A stretch of DNA of 64,000 nucleotides from Selenomonas sputigena ATCC 35185 (GCF_000208405.1 NC_015437.1:1171501-1235500), one strand, 5' to 3'. Counted from the stretch's first letter, positions 9,001-15,585 are shown. Program-made: numbers and translations. The notes: generated by a model not told the origin, from the letters alone.

Positions 9001-9202
9001 CACGCTGACGACAGAGGAGAAGCACGCGCTTCAGGTCGCCGTCCTCGATGCCTACGGCGCTGTGCAGGAAGCGAAGACGGAAGGAAGCAACCGCACGCAG
9101 CAGGCGAACAGCGACGCCATGCGTCTGACGACGACGGAAAGCGCCTCCGCCAATATGCCGACGGCAGAAGAGCCGCAGGATGCAGTGCATTTCGCAGGGT
9201 AA
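6056..9202 (+). CDS. TpsA: filamentous-haemagglutinin-like secreted exoprotein
   Basis: The start has AAGAGGAGGA upstream. The 1048-aa product has a signal peptide ending SALA-MPTGG. An N-terminal TPS (haemagglutination activity) domain covers roughly residues 25-155 with INWEAFNIAQGEALHF and the hallmark NPNGI followed by HIGG. The body is a predicted beta-helix in which a GGKV/GGKI/GGQV motif recurs about every 60-110 residues (LGGKVDVAKD, YGGKVELKN, RGGKIEMNN, AGGKVSLTN, WGGKTQMKA, QGGQVALKK). The last 150 residues are Ala/Glu-rich and helical. There is no anchor motif, so release or association through TpsB is likely. Adhesion is the usual role of such proteins; the ligand is unknown. Confidence 0.85.
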   Translation: MKWKNSFKKGSLAAFVTLALTGSALAMPTGGTVENGSVNVDAANFGANDAIANVANGATITPQTNSIINWEAFNIAQGEALHFNTTNAALLNRVTGAQMSELLGQMTQVGAKPLFLVNPNGIHIGGTANFDVTNLTLSTLNMDTAEFNRPKGQGEWTLKQGAQGAKELRVDTGAQFNIHNGGSLALTAGKVTVADGVTFVADSAEHGGLYIYAYKENTEGGTKRSLETEAGNTIDFRGKVSGVEYLEMNASSVHLEGAELAGKDIFICSIAKGQVEKTATDEITTMTAASTNTLTVKNTKVTGDQIKMLGGKVDVAKDVNFKFAAGADEAHLNVFAFSKVVNEGKSASTVQGNDVAFHGMVTSDADRDAEVNIGGATVNMDGAKFRMPKGNLSVVAIASSEDSYAEDAGVEKETSLTKATAANVVQADGLDVEGNLHGTQIYGGKVELKNTTIKTPGKIEIEAYTSRDWKHEERTTAHANELKSEKTLYAGKDNAVRLENTRLLNENSDPSWFSRLWIRGGKIEMNNSELASESEVNALAFHSLHERREKPMAESYVHTKEFQMQANAENTVGISSTKIHANRASWDTHEKPDVYADVAGGKVSLTNVEIKATRDVSVSALREMNSEETADGYTGEIKSDTSNALDMRGATIETGGVVEIWGGKTQMKASSVQAGKIDIAAANETRTAYPFREIYPTAETSNTLYLEDVKLKSQANAMDYSDYAGDADLQGGQVALKKTEIDAARASIHSGQMKQGDDGKFYLTKGTTLHMDSTKIETPSYMSRSGAVNLVNGSEIKAKEAFFVAAESYDDSTGKAMVTKDTNLSLWRSKVEADDLGLMTGGLNAWKTTEVKSQKPMNEYAADLVRKDGSSFTMQRDEGSHIIEGGVEIAAPRVSVVTSPKEPSSPLFPLTPDNAQLFEQDKENIAAGKSEAQDIIASAADTEAQGKALTEAVGKINNVPNASSRQKAGVVTGMIQAINEMNTLTTEEKHALQVAVLDAYGAVQEAKTEGSNRTQQANSDAMRLTTTESASANMPTAEEPQDAVHFAG

Positions 9203-9230
9203 GTTTCTGCTTGACGCAGTATAAATCATG

Positions 9231-9386
9231 ACCACCCGTCAAACGGGTGGTTTGCTCGCCCCTATAAGGGGCAGTTACCAGCCAGCGTCTAAAGACGCTG
9301 GCTTTCACTACGTTCAAGCCAGATTGCTCTTGACTCGTCACCGCCCTTAAAAGGGCGTTTGTACTACTTGCTACCCTTAAAAGGGT
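9231..9386. repeat. Run of five short hairpins 3' of tnpA
   Basis: Successive perfect or near-perfect palindromes lie at 9231-9251, 9258-9272 (GCCCCTATAAGGGGC), 9280-9303 (10-bp stem, loop TAAA), 9342-9357 (CGCCCTTAAAAGGGCG) and 9373-9386 (ACCCTTAAAAGGGT, inside the tnpA 3' end). All have A/T-rich loops. They may act as terminators or as single-strand structures read by the transposase. Confidence 0.75.
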
Positions 9387-9825
9387 CTTCGTATTCCTTC
9401 ACACTCAACTTATCCATCGCAACATCATGCCTTTCTTGCTCTTGGATATACTTGCGAATGGTTGCTTCATTTAAGCCAACCGTACTCACATAGTATCCTT
9501 CTGCCCAAAAGTGCCGATTGCCAAATTTGTATTTCAAATTGGCGTGTTTGTCAAATATCATTAACGCACTTTTCCCTTTGAGATATCCCATAAATTGTGA
9601 TACACTAAGTTTCGGCGGAATGCTTACCAACATATGCACATGATCGGGCATCAAGTGTCCTTCCAAAATCTCTACACCTTTATATGCACAAAGTTGCCTT
9701 AAAATGTCACGGATGCTCGCTTTATACTGATTGTAGATGATTTTCCTACGGTATTTAGGCGTAAACACGATGTGATACTTGCACAGCCACTTTGTATGCG
9801 ATAAACTATTAGCTTTCTGTGCCAT
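9364..9825 (-). CDS. tnpA: IS200/IS605-family Y1 (HUH) transposase TnpA
   Basis: The 153-aa product acts on single-stranded DNA. It has the HUH motif in MPDHVHMLV and the catalytic tyrosine in ATIRKYIQEQE, with the typical start SHTKWLCKYHIVFTPKYRRK. I chose the ATG at 9825, preceded by GGAAAGGTG; a second ATG lies two codons upstream. Length is normal for the family and the frame is intact, so it may be active. No tnpB gene accompanies it. Confidence 0.92.
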   Translation of the reverse strand: MAQKANSLSHTKWLCKYHIVFTPKYRRKIIYNQYKASIRDILRQLCAYKGVEILEGHLMPDHVHMLVSIPPKLSVSQFMGYLKGKSALMIFDKHANLKYKFGNRHFWAEGYYVSTVGLNEATIRKYIQEQERHDVAMDKLSVKEYEDPFKGSK

Positions 9826-9933
9826 AAGCACCTTTCCTTTCTGTATACTGGCTTGAACAACCTTAGTATACTACCCGGAAAGGTGTTTTTGGTATAACCA
9901 TTTGTCTTCCACCCGCATAGCGGGTGGTTTACT

Positions 9934-9972
9934 GTGTCGCATGCTTTGCATGCGACACTGGGTCACGACCCA
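9934..9972. repeat. Two hairpins beyond the IS200 right end
   Basis: GTGTCGCATGC and GCATGCGACAC form an 11-bp perfect stem with a TTT loop (9934-9958). It is followed directly by TGGGTC-AC-GACCCA (9959-9972). They continue the hairpin cluster of the IS200 element. Confidence 0.75.
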
Positions 9973-9974
9973 TA

Positions 9975-10080
9975 ACTACACGCACAAACGTCCACCTTGT
10001 GGACATTGTGCGCCGCCCTTACAGAAGCCTAGCCAATCGGTCTGCACCTTCGGCTTGACCTCTTGGGGCTTCATGGTAAA
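9975..10080 (+). repeat. Interspersed structured repeat, copy A (full)
   Basis: The first half is a two-step hairpin, CGCACAA...TTGTGCG (9981-10012) enclosing GTCCAC-CTT-GTGGAC. The second half (10033-10066) folds as CCAA, GGTC, GC, loop, GC, GACC, TTGG with symmetric internal loops. A full copy lies at 51723-51828 and partial copies at 51966-52025 and 62742-62779. No convincing reading frame is shared by all copies. Confidence 0.75.
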
Positions 10081-10088
10081 AAGAACAA

Positions 10089-10124
10089 AAGAACGGCTTT
10101 CGAATCTTCGCGGAAGCCGTTCTT
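10089..10124 (+). terminator. Strong hairpin terminator upstream of dapB
   Basis: AAGAACGGCTT pairs with AAGCCGTTCTT (11 bp) around a 14-nt loop, followed by TTCT. It insulates the dapB operon from the mobile element. Confidence 0.75.
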
Positions 10125-10171
10125 TCTATGCGTTTGTTACATGGACAGGCATACGACAATAAGAAAATACA

Positions 10172-10201
10172 TTGACTTTTTCCATCTGCTTCATATACAA
10201 T
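10172..10201 (+). promoter_or_regulatory. Promoter of the dapB-asd operon
   Basis: TTGACT (10172-10177), an 18-bp spacer and TACAAT (10196-10201), 57 bp before the chosen dapB start. Confidence 0.65.
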
Positions 10202-10258
10202 AGATGCACATTGGTCTTGCACGTTTTTCGCAAGGCTTGCTTGAAGGGGGCGCATATC

Positions 10259-11050
10259 TTGGTAAATGTGTTGGTCAGCGGAGCTTGCGGCCGCATGGGA
10301 CAGGCTGTCGTCAAGGCAGTGCTCGCGGATGCGGAGCTTTCCCTCGTCGCTGCTGTCGACGTGCATGGCGGCGGGGATGCGGGAGAGATCGCGGGCTGCG
10401 GCAAATGCGGCGTGACGGTGGCGACGGATCTCGCGCAGGCGCTCTTAGAGGCAAAGCCGGATGTCATGGTGGATTTCACGCGGCCGGACGTCGTGTTTTC
10501 CAACGCGACGCTCGCCGTGCAGCAAGGGGTCTCGCCCGTCATCGGCACGACGGGCATGACGGCGGACGAAAAGGCGCAGCTCGAAGCGCTGTCGTTGGAG
10601 AAGAAGACGCCGGTCTTTCTTGCACCGAACTTCGCCATCGGCGCAGTCCTCATGATGCTCATGAGCCAGCAGGCGGCGAAGTATATGCCGCACGTCGAGA
10701 TCATCGAGCTGCACCATGACAACAAGCTTGATGCGCCGTCGGGCACGGCCTTGCAGACGGCGGAACTGATCAAGGAGGCGCGTGCGTCCGTGCGGCAGGG
10801 GCATCCCGATGAGAAGGAGAAGCTTCCGGGCGCACGCGGCGCTGAGGTCGACGGCATGAGGATTCACAGCGTGCGTCTGCCCGGCTTCGTTGCGCATCAG
10901 GAGGTCATCTTCGGCGGTCTCGGTCAGACACTGACGATCCGCCATGACTCCATCAACCGCGAGTCGTTCATGCCGGGCGTTGTGCTCGCTTGCAAGAAGG
11001 TCAGGGATCTTGCGGGTCTCGTCGTCGGCTTGGAGAAGCTGCTCGATTGA
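10259..11050 (+). CDS. dapB: 4-hydroxy-tetrahydrodipicolinate reductase
   Basis: This NAD(P)H-dependent reductase forms tetrahydrodipicolinate in lysine and diaminopimelate synthesis. I chose TTG 10259 because AAGGGGG lies 8 bp upstream; the frame is open further 5' but that stretch covers the promoter. The 264-aa product is of normal length. It has the nucleotide-binding VLVSGACGRMGQAVV at the N-terminus, the catalytic HHDNKLDAPSGTA motif with the conserved Lys, and IGTTGM. The asd gene follows 33 bp downstream, and both act in the aspartate family pathway. Confidence 0.95.
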   Translation: MVNVLVSGACGRMGQAVVKAVLADAELSLVAAVDVHGGGDAGEIAGCGKCGVTVATDLAQALLEAKPDVMVDFTRPDVVFSNATLAVQQGVSPVIGTTGMTADEKAQLEALSLEKKTPVFLAPNFAIGAVLMMLMSQQAAKYMPHVEIIELHHDNKLDAPSGTALQTAELIKEARASVRQGHPDEKEKLPGARGAEVDGMRIHSVRLPGFVAHQEVIFGGLGQTLTIRHDSINRESFMPGVVLACKKVRDLAGLVVGLEKLLD

Positions 11051-11083
11051 TGTCGGCAGGGAAAAATTACAGGAGATGGCAGC

Positions 11084-12118
11084 ATGAAGAAATATAATGT
11101 GGCAATCATGGGCGCGACGGGCGCCGTGGGGCAGGAATTTCTGAACCTCATCGAAGAGCGCAAGTTCCCTTTTGCAGAGCTTCGCTTGCTTGCGTCCTCG
11201 CGCTCGGCGGGCAAGAAGATCGCGTTTATGGGCAAGGAATACACGGTGGCAGAGACGCGCGAGGATTCCTTCGAGGGCATTGACATCGCGCTCTTTGCGG
11301 GCGGCGGCGCGAGCAAGACATTTGCACCTGCCGCTGTGAAGGCGGGTGCTGTTGTCATTGACAATTCGAGCACGTTCCGCATGGACAAGGATGTGCCGCT
11401 CGTCGTGCCCGAGGTCAATCCCGAGGCTTTGAAGGAGCACAAGGGCATCATCGCGAATCCGAACTGCTCGACGATCATCATGGTCATGGCGCTGAAGCCG
11501 CTTCGCAATCTCGCGCCCATCAAGCGCGTCGTCGTCTCGACGTATCAGGCCGTTTCGGGCGGCGGCAAGGAGGCGATGGCGGAGCTTGAGGAGCAGGTCG
11601 AGGCCATCGTAGCGAAGAAGCCCGTGAAGGCGGAGATTCTGCCGGGCGCATCGCTCAAGAAGCACTATCAAATAGCCTTCAACCTGATTCCGCAGATCGA
11701 TATCTTCAAGGAAAATCTCTATACGAAGGAAGAAATGAAGATGATCGACGAGACGCGCAAGATTCTTTCTGAGCCTGACTTGCGCGTGACGGCGACGACG
11801 GTTCGTGTGCCCGTCTACCGCAGCCATGCGGAGTCGGTCAACATCGAATTTGTGGAAGCGGTCAGCGTCGAGGCAGCGCGAAAGGCGATCACCGCCTTCC
11901 CCGGCGCTGCCCTAAACGACGATCCCGACGAGCAGGCTTACCCGATGCCGCTCTTCACCTCGGGCAAGGACGACGTCGAGGTCGGGCGCATCCGTTTCGA
12001 TGAATCGGTAGAGCACGGTCTGAACCTTTGGGTCTGCGGCGACCAGATCCGCAAGGGCGCGGCGCTCAATGCGCTGCAGATCGCCGAGTACATGATCGAG
12101 CATGAGATGATCGGCTGA
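11084..12118 (+). CDS. asd: Aspartate-semialdehyde dehydrogenase
   Basis: This enzyme reduces aspartyl phosphate to aspartate semialdehyde, the branch point to lysine/DAP, threonine and methionine. The start is preceded by AGGAGATGGCAGC. The 344-aa product has the NADP-binding AIMGATGAVGQEF, the active-site Cys in NPNCSTI, and the substrate-binding QAVSGGGKEA. It lies in an operon with dapB; ireB follows 42 bp later, so the transcript may run on. Confidence 0.96.
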   Translation: MKKYNVAIMGATGAVGQEFLNLIEERKFPFAELRLLASSRSAGKKIAFMGKEYTVAETREDSFEGIDIALFAGGGASKTFAPAAVKAGAVVIDNSSTFRMDKDVPLVVPEVNPEALKEHKGIIANPNCSTIIMVMALKPLRNLAPIKRVVVSTYQAVSGGGKEAMAELEEQVEAIVAKKPVKAEILPGASLKKHYQIAFNLIPQIDIFKENLYTKEEMKMIDETRKILSEPDLRVTATTVRVPVYRSHAESVNIEFVEAVSVEAARKAITAFPGAALNDDPDEQAYPMPLFTSGKDDVEVGRIRFDESVEHGLNLWVCGDQIRKGAALNALQIAEYMIEHEMIG

Positions 12119-12160
12119 AGATGCAGATGCGAGCATTTCCGATGGGAGGGACAGCAAGAG

Positions 12161-12424
12161 ATGGTCAGCGATGAAACGATGATGTTCCGCTTTGGCGCGG
12201 AAGAAAACAAGGCTGAGGTCATCATTCGCGAAGCCTGCGAAGCGATGGAAGAAAAGGGCTACAATCCGATCAACCAGCTTGTCGGATACCTTCTTTCCGG
12301 CGATCCTGCCTATGTGACGAGCTACAAGGAAGCGCGCAGCAAGGTACGAAAGCTGGAGCGCGACGAGCTTTTGGAAGAGCTCGTGCATTTCTATATCGAG
12401 GCGCATCGGGAGAAGAAGGCGTGA
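12161..12424 (+). CDS. IreB-family regulatory phosphoprotein (UPF0297/YrzL)
   Basis: The small 87-aa protein matches the IreB family from end to end ([34 protein letters not shown]). In Enterococcus, IreB is a substrate of a PASTA Ser/Thr kinase and affects cephalosporin resistance; that link is family knowledge and is not shown here. The gene overlaps ruvX by 4 bp (GTGA) and heads the conserved ireB-ruvX-DUF1292 cluster of Firmicutes. Confidence 0.92.
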   Translation: MVSDETMMFRFGAEENKAEVIIREACEAMEEKGYNPINQLVGYLLSGDPAYVTSYKEARSKVRKLERDELLEELVHFYIEAHREKKA

Positions 12425-12870
12425 GGAAGCGAGTTCTTGCGCTCGACGTCGGCGACCGTACGATCGGCGTCGCCGCAAGCGATGGGCTCGGTCTCACGGC
12501 GCAAGGCGTCGAGACGATTCGGCGCAAGTCGTGGGACAAGGATTTTGCGCGTCTCAAAGAACTGATGGAGCTTTACGAGACGGACACCTTCATCGTCGGC
12601 TTGCCGAAGAACATGAACGGCACGCAGGGCGAGCGCTGCGATGTTGTGCGCGACTTCGCGCAGAGGCTGCAGAAAAAGTTCAAAGGCAGCCAGGTCGTCT
12701 TTTGGGACGAGCGACTTTCGACCGTGGCAGCGGAACGCTCGCTGATCGCGGCCGACGTGAGCCGCGCCAAGCGGCGCAAGGTCATAGACAAGATGGCGGC
12801 CGTGTTCATCTTGCAGGGATATTTGGACAATCTGGGGATGCGCGTCGGCGCAGTCCCAGAAGAGAAATGA
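12421..12870 (+). CDS. ruvX: RuvX/YqgF-family putative pre-16S rRNA nuclease
   Basis: The GTG start overlaps the ireB stop. The 149-aa product has the RNase H-like motifs [27 protein letters not shown] and [12 protein letters not shown] of YqgF proteins, and the C-terminal Asp region [12 protein letters not shown]. The family matures 16S rRNA 5' ends and has been proposed as a Holliday junction resolvase. Length and order match other Firmicutes. Confidence 0.92.
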   Translation: MRKRVLALDVGDRTIGVAASDGLGLTAQGVETIRRKSWDKDFARLKELMELYETDTFIVGLPKNMNGTQGERCDVVRDFAQRLQKKFKGSQVVFWDERLSTVAAERSLIAADVSRAKRRKVIDKMAAVFILQGYLDNLGMRVGAVPEEK

Positions 12871-12880
12871 GGAAAAAGAT

Positions 12881-13219
12881 ATGTCGGACAAGGAAAAAGA
12901 AATTCTGGATGAGGATGCGGACGTTATTGTCGAGATGACGGACGAAGAGGGAAATAGCTACTATTACCGCGAGGAAATGATCATTCCTGTCGGTGATGAC
13001 AAATTCGCGCTGCTCATCGGCATCCATGATGAGGAAGAGGAAGAGGAGCATGCGCACAGCTGCGGTTGCGGCTGCGGCGAGCACGATGAGGACGTCCTCA
13101 TCGCCAAGGTCATCATGGGCGATGATGGCGAAGAGGAATACGTCGAGCCTACGGACGAGGAATTTGACGCCGTGCAGCGTGCTTATGATGCGCTGATGGA
13201 TGACGAAGAGGAAGACTGA
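12881..13219 (+). CDS. DUF1292 protein with a His/Cys-rich insert
   Basis: The 112-aa acidic protein starts with a DUF1292 (YrzB-like) core: ADVIVEMTDEEGNSYYY, then DKFALLIGI, and ends with DAVQRAYDALMDDEEED. Between the second and third strands sits an insert around residues 54-65, HAHSCGCGCGEH, flanked by runs of Glu. Nothing like it is in the Bacillus protein as I remember it. Three Cys and three His in 12 residues look like a metal-binding loop. It is the third gene of the ireB-ruvX-DUF1292 cluster and a terminator follows. The function of DUF1292 is unknown. Confidence 0.85.
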   Translation: MSDKEKEILDEDADVIVEMTDEEGNSYYYREEMIIPVGDDKFALLIGIHDEEEEEEHAHSCGCGCGEHDEDVLIAKVIMGDDGEEEYVEPTDEEFDAVQRAYDALMDDEEED

Positions 13220-13237
13220 CGATCCATGCGAGGAAGT

Positions 13238-13265
13238 GCCGACGCTCATGAGGCGTCGGCTTTTC
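13238..13265 (+). terminator. Terminator of the dapB-to-DUF1292 gene run
   Basis: GCCGACGC pairs with GCGTCGGC (8 bp) around a 7-nt loop, followed by TTTTCT. Confidence 0.85.
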
Positions 13266-13278
13266 TGGTTCTATTCTA

Positions 13279-13372
13279 TATGTTACGGGGATACATTTTG
13301 TGTCTAAGTAACATAAGCTAAAAAAAGATGTTACGAAGATACATTTTGTATCAACGTAACATCTTTTTTAGC
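13279..13372. repeat. Two tandem palindromes, 48 bp apart
   Basis: Copy 1 (13279-13315) and copy 2 (13328-13362) share ATGTTACG, then GATACATTTTGTATC or a variant, then GTAACAT. Copy 2 is nested in a longer hairpin: GCTAAAAAA at 13317 pairs with TTTTTTAGC ending at 13372. They look like twin operators or the relic of a small mobile element, just upstream of a short ORF remnant at 13394. Confidence 0.7.
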
Positions 13373-13393
13373 TTGACGGAAAGAAGGTATTTT

Positions 13394-13510
13394 ATGATGC
13401 CGGAGGAGTTTATTGTGTATGTCGACAATCTTCCTGATGCCTGCATTGAGAAGCGCACGGCGGAGGAAGTGATCTTTCATTCGCCCAAGAAGAAGTACGC
13501 TTGTCCAGCG
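13394..13510 (+). pseudogene. Unrecognised ORF remnant
   Basis: ATG 13394 is preceded by AAGAAGG and encodes about 35 plausible residues (MMPEEFIVYVDNLPDA...). It then runs antisense through the AbiEii fragment until a stop at 13570. I do not recognise it. It may be the 5' end of a gene whose body was lost when the neighbouring toxin gene was truncated. Confidence 0.3.
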
Positions 13511-13661
13511 CCTCGGAAAAACGATCCAGTCCATAAGCAAGAAGAAGGCTCGTTCCGCCTTTCAAGATGAACGTATCGGTTTCCTTGTTGAGTTCTGTCA
13601 AGAAATTACGCATGATTTCTATATGACGCATTTGTGCGGTATTCATTCGCCTCTTGCTCAT
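13410..13661 (-). pseudogene. Truncated AbiEii/AbiGii-type nucleotidyltransferase toxin
   Basis: The minus-strand reading MRNFLTELNKETDTF, then LKGGTSLLLAYGLDRFSE, is the start of an AbiEii-type nucleotidyltransferase, which normally continues with a DxD motif and more than 200 residues. Here the similarity stops after FSEALD and about 30 unrelated residues follow before a stop at 13410. The catalytic Asp pair is incomplete, so the gene is dead. It overlaps the end of the upstream partner gene, the usual arrangement of such toxin pairs. Confidence 0.6.
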
Positions 13662-14052
13662 TTCTGAAAAGAATCCACTTCATTCGATACTCCTTTTCCA
13701 TGAATCGGTCGATGTCTGTCCAGTGTGCTGTTTCGCGCAGTTTCCAAACTGCGGCAAAAATATCTGCGTCATAAATATCCGTGCAGATATAATCGCGGCG
13801 CATGCCTTGTAAATTGGAGAAATCTCCTGTCAAGAGCAGATCGAGGCAGGCTCGGATGTGGTTCGCAATGTAGAAAATCCCTTTTTTGCCCATAAGGCTG
13901 TGATGCTGTTCGATCCCTTCCGTGCCAAACGGCGATTTCTCCGTATTCCATAAAGGAATGTTTTCCCATGACAAAGACAGCGTATGCCAATCGCCGCCCG
14001 TTTCCAAACGGCACGGAATGTTGAGCGCATGAAGCCCCGATATGTATTTCAT
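13606..14052 (-). CDS. Putative antitoxin partner of the AbiEii-type toxin
   Basis: I chose ATG 14052 because AAAGGAG lies 7 bp upstream; an ATG seven codons further 5' has none. The 148-aa product (MKYISGLHALNIPCRLETGGDWH...) is not a family I can name with certainty. Its position directly upstream of and overlapping the AbiEii remnant suggests the antitoxin gene of that pair. With the toxin broken it may be a relic, though its own frame is intact. Confidence 0.45.
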   Translation of the reverse strand: MKYISGLHALNIPCRLETGGDWHTLSLSWENIPLWNTEKSPFGTEGIEQHHSLMGKKGIFYIANHIRACLDLLLTGDFSNLQGMRRDYICTDIYDADIFAAVWKLRETAHWTDIDRFMEKEYRMKWILFRNEQEANEYRTNASYRNHA

Positions 14053-14227
14053 GACAATGCTCCTTTCCGTCATAGCACCTGGTTCACTCCCAGTATACAG
14101 GAAAATTCGCCCTTTAACAAAGTCTCGTGAAAAAATTCATGTTCGTCGGAAAGTGTGCAGTATTTAAATACTGCAAGCATTTACAATAGAGGAAGAGAGA
14201 AAGGGAGGACAGCAGATGACCGAGGAA

Positions 14228-14301
14228 CTGAAAGAGCATGATCCCGCGTCGATGCCCACCCTTACAAGGTTAGTATAAACACGCAGTAGCACGCTCCCAC
14301 T
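14228..14301 (-). ncRNA. Small-RNA array unit 1 (degenerate)
   Basis: Minus-strand promoter TTAATG (14331-14336), 17 bp, TATATT (14308-14313). The predicted RNA has a closing stem GAGCGUG/CAUGCUC, then CUGCGU/ACGCGG, and a weak UUU end. It is the least canonical -35 in the array. Confidence 0.45.
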
Positions 14302-14381
14302 ACCGTCAATATACGCGAAATACTCGTCAGCATTAAGAATATCGACGGGAAATCTTGCTATCAACAGGCAGCACGGTGCAG

Positions 14382-14451
14382 AAAAAAAGAAAGACCTCTC
14401 GCCCCCTAGCAGGAATCTCACCTGTGATAGGGACGGCGGGAAGACTTTCTA
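14382..14451 (-). ncRNA. Small-RNA array unit 2
   Basis: Promoter TTGACA (14480-14485), 17 bp, TACACT (14457-14462). The RNA closes with AGAAAG/CTTTCT plus an inner stem. It has an apical hairpin CAGG-UGAGAUU-CCUG enclosed by CCCUA/UAGGG, and ends in a seven-U tract. Confidence 0.65.
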
Positions 14452-14535
14452 CGAGTAGTGTACGAGAAATATTCATCCGTGTCAAGGCTGCCGACGGGAA
14501 GTCTTGCTATCAGCAGACATGACATAATCAGAGAC

Positions 14536-14600
14536 AAAAAAGAAGAGCTAACGCCCCAGCGGGGAGTTTACCCCTTGTGGAGCCAGATAACTCTTCTACT
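14536..14600 (-). ncRNA. Small-RNA array unit 3
   Basis: Promoter TTGACA (14630-14635), 17 bp, TATAGT (14607-14612). The closing stem is AGAAGAG/CUCUUCU, the apical hairpin is GGGG-UAAACU-CCCC, and a six-U end follows. Confidence 0.7.
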
Positions 14601-15027
14601 GCCACCACTATACGCGAGATCTTCGCCAGTGTCAAGGAAGCCTCAGAAAATTTCTACTATAAGAATGATACAGAGAGAAAAGGAGGGATAGCAGATGGCG
14701 GAAGAACTGAAAGAACTGCTCGGCAAAGACGGCAGCCGCGTCTACAAAGAAGTCGAGAAGACGCTGCAAGGCGGCAATGCGAGGGCGAAGAGCGCCGCAA
14801 GCGTCCTCGCCGCTCACGCCGCGACATGGGCAGAGCGCGTATCACGCGCGACAGGGAAGCCTTTCACGGCACAGTACTGGTCGCGCATATCCATAGATTT
14901 TATGTACCCGTGCGCATAGGAACAGAACTGAAGACAATCCGAATCGTTGCGGAAGAACAGGAAGGCGTCATCACTTTGATGCCAGCAGATGTAAACGTGT
15001 ATGATGTGTTTCTTGAAGATGTACATA

Positions 15028-15101
15028 CAAACAAAGGAGGAAGCGCTGCCACCTCAACAGGGATTTCACCTGCTGGGAGGCCAGACAACGCTTCCTCTGA
15101 T
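15028..15101 (-). ncRNA. Small-RNA array unit 4, antisense inside an open prophage frame
   Basis: Promoter TTGACA (15131-15136), 17 bp, TATAGT (15108-15113). The closing stem GAGGAAGCG/CGCUUCCUC is a perfect 9 bp, and the apex is CAGG-UGAAAUC-CCUG. The end is CUUUGUUUG, a weaker U-tract. The plus strand reads through this unit as an open frame of the prophage fragment. Confidence 0.6.
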
Positions 15102-15469
15102 GCCATTACTATACGCGAAATGCTCGCCGGTGTCAAGGACGCCGACGGGAAAACTTACTATCAGCAACATCAAGAATCCCGAGGTCAGATTCAAGGACCG
15201 TTCTCCGTGCTGCAAGAAGGCAGCCGTTTCGTCAGCTTCTTTGAAGCAGCCGACGAAAGCACCTTTCTGCATGAGACAGCGCATATCTTTTACGACGATC
15301 TCGCGCGTCTCGCGCCTTTCGATGAAGAGACTGCCGAAGACCTTGCCAAGGTCGACGCATGGGCGAGCTGGTACGAGGGCGCGGCAAAAGAATACGAAGA
15401 TACGCCGTGGGCGATGGAATTTGCCGCACGCGAACGCGCGATCGAAGATGCAGGACGCGGCAGATAAAG

Positions 15470-15539
15470 AAAAAGCTGCCCGTTTCTCTCGATCCGCCGG
15501 AGTGCAATTCTCCCTGGGGAAAGAAACGAGCTGCCTCAT
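15470..15539 (-). ncRNA. Small-RNA array unit 5
   Basis: Promoter TTGACA (15569-15574), 17 bp, TATACT (15546-15551). The closing stem is GCAGCUCGUUUCU with AGAAACGGGCAGC (13 bp with one mismatch and one G-U). The apex is CCAGG-GAG-AAUUGCA-CUC-CGGCGG, then UUUUU. Confidence 0.75.
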
Positions 15540-15585
15540 AAGCAAAGTATAAAGACACAAGCGGCTTTTGTCAATATCGACCAAT

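Larger units (their letters stand above)
9231..9927 (-). mobile_element. IS200/IS605-family single-transposase element
   Basis: The transposase gene is bracketed by near-identical hairpins: ACCACCCG...CGGGTGGT at 9231-9251 and CCACCCGC...GCGGGTGG at 9909-9927. IS200/IS605 elements have subterminal hairpins instead of inverted repeats, so these are good candidates for LE and RE. The exact cleavage ends cannot be fixed without comparison to an empty site. Confidence 0.7.
14217..15467 (+). pseudogene. Decayed prophage polyvalent-protein gene fragments
   Basis: Several plus-strand fragments resemble the large polyvalent proteins carried by Selenomonas-type prophages. A start (MAEELKELLGKDGSRVYKE...) at 14695 runs to a stop at 14919. 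A shorter duplicate start (MTEELKE) lies at 14217. A second fragment at about 14900-15467 includes PVRIGTELKTIRIVAEE, TIREMLAGVKDADGKTYYQ and STFLHETAHIFYDDL, where HETAH fits an HExxH metalloprotease motif. Stops and frame changes separate the pieces. The TIREM segment recurs in degenerate form near 14310, 14463 and 14607, at the minus-strand promoters of the RNA units. No full-length phage gene remains. Confidence 0.5.

Noticed and set aside
9902-10162. 86-aa plus-strand frame after the IS200 element
   Set aside because: It consists of hairpins, repeat copy A and the terminator, with no ribosome-binding site.
15001-15552. 183-aa plus-strand frame across unit 4
   Set aside because: It is a shifted frame of the prophage fragment; the phage-like residues (HETAH, TIREM) are in another frame.
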